7,217 bases of DNA from Candidatus Bipolaricaulota bacterium. GTDB taxonomy: Bacteria; Bipolaricaulota; Bipolaricaulia; Bipolaricaulales; Bipolaricaulaceae. Made by a program: the position numbers and the translations under genes. The stretch lies in contig JAGGWU010000145.1 in the NCBI GenBank assembly GCA_021163465.1, positions 1-7,217 on the forward strand, read 5' to 3'. Within the stretch, counting starts at the first letter, position 1. Each line of letters opens with the position of its first letter. Shown one piece after another: positions 4,821-7,217 of the stretch. The notes below the pieces were generated by a model that made no database searches, had not been told where the DNA came from, and worked only from the letters and a program-made list of their open reading frames with translations.

Positions 4821-5996
4821 ATGAAAAGCTACACAAACGCGGTCGAAATCCTCAAGAAACGCTTCGGTGATGGCCCGGTCGATGTGGTCTCCCGGGCCCC
4901 GGGGCGGGTGAACTTGATCGGAGAACACACCGATTATAACGGCGGTTTCGTCCTCCCTTTCGCCGTGGACCGGTTCACCGAGGTGGCGCTCAGGCGCCGC
5001 CGGGACACGCGGGTGCGTGTATACTCCTCCGCGTTCGATGAAGTCCTTTCGGTCAAGCTTCCCCTGGATTCCCCGGGACGCCGGGGCGGGTGGCCCGATT
5101 ACATCCTGGGAATACTCCGGGAGTTCTCCGATCTCATGGCCCTCCCCCGGGGGTTCGATGCCGCCATCGCGGGGGACGTTCCCATCGGCGCCGGCCTCTC
5201 CAGCTCCGCCTCCCTGGAGGTGGCCGTAGCGGTGGGGCTGGTGCGGCTTTACGGCCTTGATATCGAGGACCTTGAGCTTGTTAAGCTTTGCCAGCGGGCG
5301 GAGAGGGATTTCGTGGGGATGCCCTGTGGGATCATGGATCAGTATGCCGCCTATTTCGGCGAGCCCGGGAAGGCCATCTTCCTCGATACGCGGGCGCTTT
5401 CGCACCGCACGGTTACCCTGAACTTAGAGGACGTGGCTTTCCTGGTTATCGACAGCGGGGTGCGCCGTTCCCTGGCCGACTCGGGGTACGCCCGGCGTCG
5501 CGGGGAGTGCGGGGAGGCGGTCTCCTGGCTCGCGCGGAGGTTCCTCGAGCGCAGGATCGAGTTCCTGCGGGATGTGACCCCGGAAATGCTGGATGAGGTA
5601 AGGGGGGAGATGCCCGAGGTCCTGTGGAAGAGGGCCGCCCACGTGGTGGGGGAGAACCAGCGGGTCCTCGCCGCGGTGGAGGCCCTCGAGGCTGGGGATC
5701 CCGTTGAAGTAGGTGCGCTGGTTCATGCGTCCCACGTATCGCTGCGGGATCTCTTCCAGGTCAGCACGCCCGAACTCGATTTCCTGGTGGATTGGGGGAT
5801 TTCCCATGGAGCCCTGGGGGCGCGGCTGGTGGGCGGGGGATTCGGTGGGGTTACCCTTCACCTGGTGCCGCGGGAAAGGAAGGACGGGTACATCCGGGGG
5901 ATAACTTCAGCATACCGGCGCCGCTTCGGCCTCGAGGCGGTGGTCATGGAAGTGCGGCCGGGGCCCGGGGCGCGTGAACTCCTCCTTTCTCGCTGA
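4821..5996 (+). CDS. galK: Galactokinase (GHMP kinase)
   Basis: The enzyme transfers the ATP gamma-phosphate to C1 of alpha-D-galactose, the first committed step of the Leloir pathway, in the cytoplasm. At 391 residues it has family length. All three signatures are present: the galactokinase signature GRVNLIGEHTDYNGG (28-42), with the sugar-binding E35, H36 and D38 and the catalytic arginine R29; the GHMP ATP loop PIGAGLSSSASLEVA (121-135); and the C-terminal LVGGGFGGVTL (336-346). MPCGIMDQYA (167-176) carries the catalytic-base aspartate D173. The ScpELD-like segment VSTPELDFLVD is also typical. The ATG at 4821 has GGGAG 8 nt upstream. Its upstream partner is the nucleotidyltransferase, and no galT, galE or galM appears in the window. 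A relaxed kinase acting on N-acetylgalactosamine or another hexose cannot be excluded, but the complete galactokinase signature favours galactose. Confidence 0.94.
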   Translation: MKSYTNAVEILKKRFGDGPVDVVSRAPGRVNLIGEHTDYNGGFVLPFAVDRFTEVALRRRRDTRVRVYSSAFDEVLSVKLPLDSPGRRGGWPDYILGILREFSDLMALPRGFDAAIAGDVPIGAGLSSSASLEVAVAVGLVRLYGLDIEDLELVKLCQRAERDFVGMPCGIMDQYAAYFGEPGKAIFLDTRALSHRTVTLNLEDVAFLVIDSGVRRSLADSGYARRRGECGEAVSWLARRFLERRIEFLRDVTPEMLDEVRGEMPEVLWKRAAHVVGENQRVLAAVEALEAGDPVEVGALVHASHVSLRDLFQVSTPELDFLVDWGISHGALGARLVGGGFGGVTLHLVPRERKDGYIRGITSAYRRRFGLEAVVMEVRPGPGARELLLSR

Positions 5997-6013
5997 GGGA
6001 AGCCTACCTCGGT

Positions 6014-6019
6014 TAACAT
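6014..6019 (+). promoter_or_regulatory. Possible -10 element of a leaderless YraN transcript
   Basis: TAACAT sits six bases before the ATG at 6026, and no Shine-Dalgarno sequence is present. A TAnnnT motif at this distance is the pattern described for leaderless genes in some bacteria, notably Deinococcus-Thermus. No good -35 is visible. Confidence 0.25.
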
Positions 6020-6025
6020 TATCCC

Positions 6026-6361
6026 ATGGAGTGGCGGGAGGCCGAGGAGAGGGCGTGTGAGTACCTGCGTTCCCTGGGCTATCTCATCGTTGCCCGCAAC
6101 TGGCGCTGGCGCGGCGGCGAGGTGGATATCATCGCAAAGGACGGGAACACCTTGGTGTTCGTCGAGGTGAAGTACCGGACCGCGGACCGCTTCGGCCTCC
6201 CCGCGGAGGCGGTGGATCCCCGGAAACGCGAAAAGCTCCTCCTCGCCGCCAAGGCTTTCCTGGGCAAGGATTTGGGGAAGGTCCCGGTGCGTTTCGACGT
6301 GATCACCTTGCTCGGGGAGGAGCTTTCCCATCTCAAGGGTGCCTTCGGGGAGGGTGATTGA
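6026..6361 (+). CDS. yraN: YraN/UPF0102 family protein (endonuclease-like fold)
   Basis: The 111-residue protein matches the UPF0102 family in length and in every main motif. The N-terminal helix EAEERACEYLRSLGYLIVARNWR (5-27) is followed by GGEVDIIAKDG (30-40), VFVEVKYR (44-51) and the RFDVI strand (89-93). E32, D34, E47 and K49 form the ExD...ExK arrangement of the PD-(D/E)xK nuclease fold, related to Holliday-junction resolvases. Nuclease activity has not been firmly established for most members, so the function is best described as probable nucleic-acid metabolism. The gene lies 29 nt after galK. Its stop shares a base with the next ATG (TGATG), so it is coupled to the ComM-like ATPase gene, a conserved pairing in many bacteria. 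There is no SD upstream of this ATG. No clearly better in-frame start is visible, and the N-terminus fits the family as it stands. Confidence 0.92.
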   Translation: MEWREAEERACEYLRSLGYLIVARNWRWRGGEVDIIAKDGNTLVFVEVKYRTADRFGLPAEAVDPRKREKLLLAAKAFLGKDLGKVPVRFDVITLLGEELSHLKGAFGEGD

Positions 6362-7217
6362 TGTTCGCCAAGGTCCTTTCGGGAACGCCCTTCGGAGTGG
6401 AGGCCGTTCTGGTGGAGGTGCAGTGTGACATCTCCCCCGGGATCCCGGGTCTATCCATCGTGGGCCTCCCGGACAAAGAGGTCACCGAGGCCCGGGAAAG
6501 GATCCGTTCCGCCCTCAAAAACAGCGGCCTCCCTTTCCCCGAGCTCCGGGTCACGGTGAACCTGGCCCCGGCAGATCTCCGCAAGGAAGGGGTCGGGCTC
6601 GACCTCGCCCTGGCGGTGGCTCTGCTCGGGGCCGCGGGGGAGATCCCCCAGGAACGGTTGGAGGGCTTCCTCTTCCTGGGGGAGTTGTCGTTGGATGGGA
6701 GGCTCCGGCCGGTGCGGGGCGTCCTTCCCATCGCCCTCGCGGCGAAGGCGGCGGGGATCGGGAGGATGCTCGTTTCCGCGGAGTCCGCCCCCGAGGCCGC
6801 CCTGGTTGAAGGGCTCACGGTGTATCCCGTCCCCGACCTCCACACCGCCTACGCCTTCCTCACCGGGGAGAGGGATCTTAAGCCGCAACCCCACCGGATC
6901 CCCGAGGCGGAGGGGCCGCGTACCTGGTTGGATCTCGCCCTGGTCAAGGGCCAGCTCCACGCCCGCAGGGCCCTGGAGATCGCCGCCGCCGGGGGACACA
7001 ACCTCGTCATGGTGGGCCCTCCGGGCACGGGTAAGTCGCTTCTTGCCCGCTGCCTTCCCGGGATCCTCCCCCCCTTAACCCTGGAGGAGGCCCTGGAGGT
7101 GACCCGGATCTACTCGGTGGCGGGCCTGCTTCCCAAGGGAGTGGCGCTCCTCAGGGAGCGTCCCTTCCGCGCTCCCCACCACACCATCTCCTACGCGGGG
7201 ATGGTTGGGGGAGGGGC
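6361..7217 (+). CDS. comM: YifB/ComM family Mg-chelatase-like AAA+ ATPase, N-terminal part (cut by window edge)
   Basis: The first 285 codons are present and the gene continues beyond the window. ComM is a hexameric AAA+ helicase that promotes branch migration during integration of transforming DNA in naturally competent bacteria; homologues occur in many others. The N-terminal domain with the family pattern runs from MFAKVLSGTPFGVEAVLVEV through GIPGLSIVGLPDKEVTEARERI and LRVTVNLAPADLRKEG to about residue 170. A linker with DLALVKGQLHARRALEIAAAGGHN leads into the Walker A motif GPPGTGKS (219-226). RAPHHTIS (270-277), the family hallmark, and the beginning of VGGG follow. Walker B and the C-terminal Mg-chelatase domain lie outside. 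The ATG shares its A with the yraN TGA, and GGGGAGGG at 6347-6354 supplies an SD with normal spacing. In many genomes dprA follows this pair. Confidence 0.94.
   Translation, partial: MFAKVLSGTPFGVEAVLVEVQCDISPGIPGLSIVGLPDKEVTEARERIRSALKNSGLPFPELRVTVNLAPADLRKEGVGLDLALAVALLGAAGEIPQERLEGFLFLGELSLDGRLRPVRGVLPIALAAKAAGIGRMLVSAESAPEAALVEGLTVYPVPDLHTAYAFLTGERDLKPQPHRIPEAEGPRTWLDLALVKGQLHARRALEIAAAGGHNLVMVGPPGTGKSLLARCLPGILPPLTLEEALEVTRIYSVAGLLPKGVALLRERPFRAPHHTISYAGMVGGG

Noticed and set aside
4572..5405. 277-codon minus-strand open frame antisense to galactokinase
   Set aside because: It covers both the nucleotidyltransferase 3' end and most of the galactokinase core, which are unmistakable genes. 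Its Pro/Gly/His/Glu-rich translation matches nothing.

Overview
The window is GC-rich, gene-dense bacterial DNA. Several protein types have their closest remembered relatives in thermophilic anaerobes. The adenosylhomocysteinase is the archaeal/Thermotoga-like form, and the ferredoxin is a 60-residue single-[4Fe-4S] protein with the extra cysteine pair known from Thermotoga maritima. This points to a thermophilic or anaerobic bacterium with strong GGAGG ribosome binding sites, but the sequence alone does not fix the phylum.

Left half (about 1-3390), all on the minus strand. In transcription order it holds: a small basic orphan protein (3297 to 3124) with its own promoter; a ferredoxin (3051 to 2869) with a good promoter, an operator-like palindrome and a strong intrinsic terminator; a 5'-truncated patatin-like phospholipase remnant that begins straight after that terminator; a DMT/EamA transporter overlapping the remnant by 4 nt; an adenosylhomocysteinase 13 nt further on; and the first 31 codons of a class II aldolase/adducin-family protein, whose ATG overlaps the adenosylhomocysteinase stop (TGATG) and which runs off the window. 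The last three look like one transcription unit around S-adenosylhomocysteine or methylthio-sugar salvage.

Middle (about 3400-3850). This is where the coding strand switches. It contains a decayed IS4/IS5-type (DDE) transposase on the plus strand that keeps only part of its C-terminal half.

Right half (3849-7217), all on the plus strand. A sugar-1-phosphate nucleotidyltransferase is followed by galactokinase, a pair that could turn galactose (or a related hexose) into a nucleotide sugar without a GalT-type transferase. Next come a YraN/UPF0102 nuclease-fold protein and a YifB/ComM AAA+ ATPase, the latter cut by the window end. These two overlap by one base and form a pair widely seen near dprA.

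I found no CRISPR array, tRNA, rRNA or riboswitch, and no convincing new multi-gene system. The points most worth a second look are the truncated patatin behind a terminator, the palindrome over the ferredoxin promoter, the nucleotidyltransferase-galactokinase pair, the coupled adenosylhomocysteinase-aldolase genes, and the small orphan protein.
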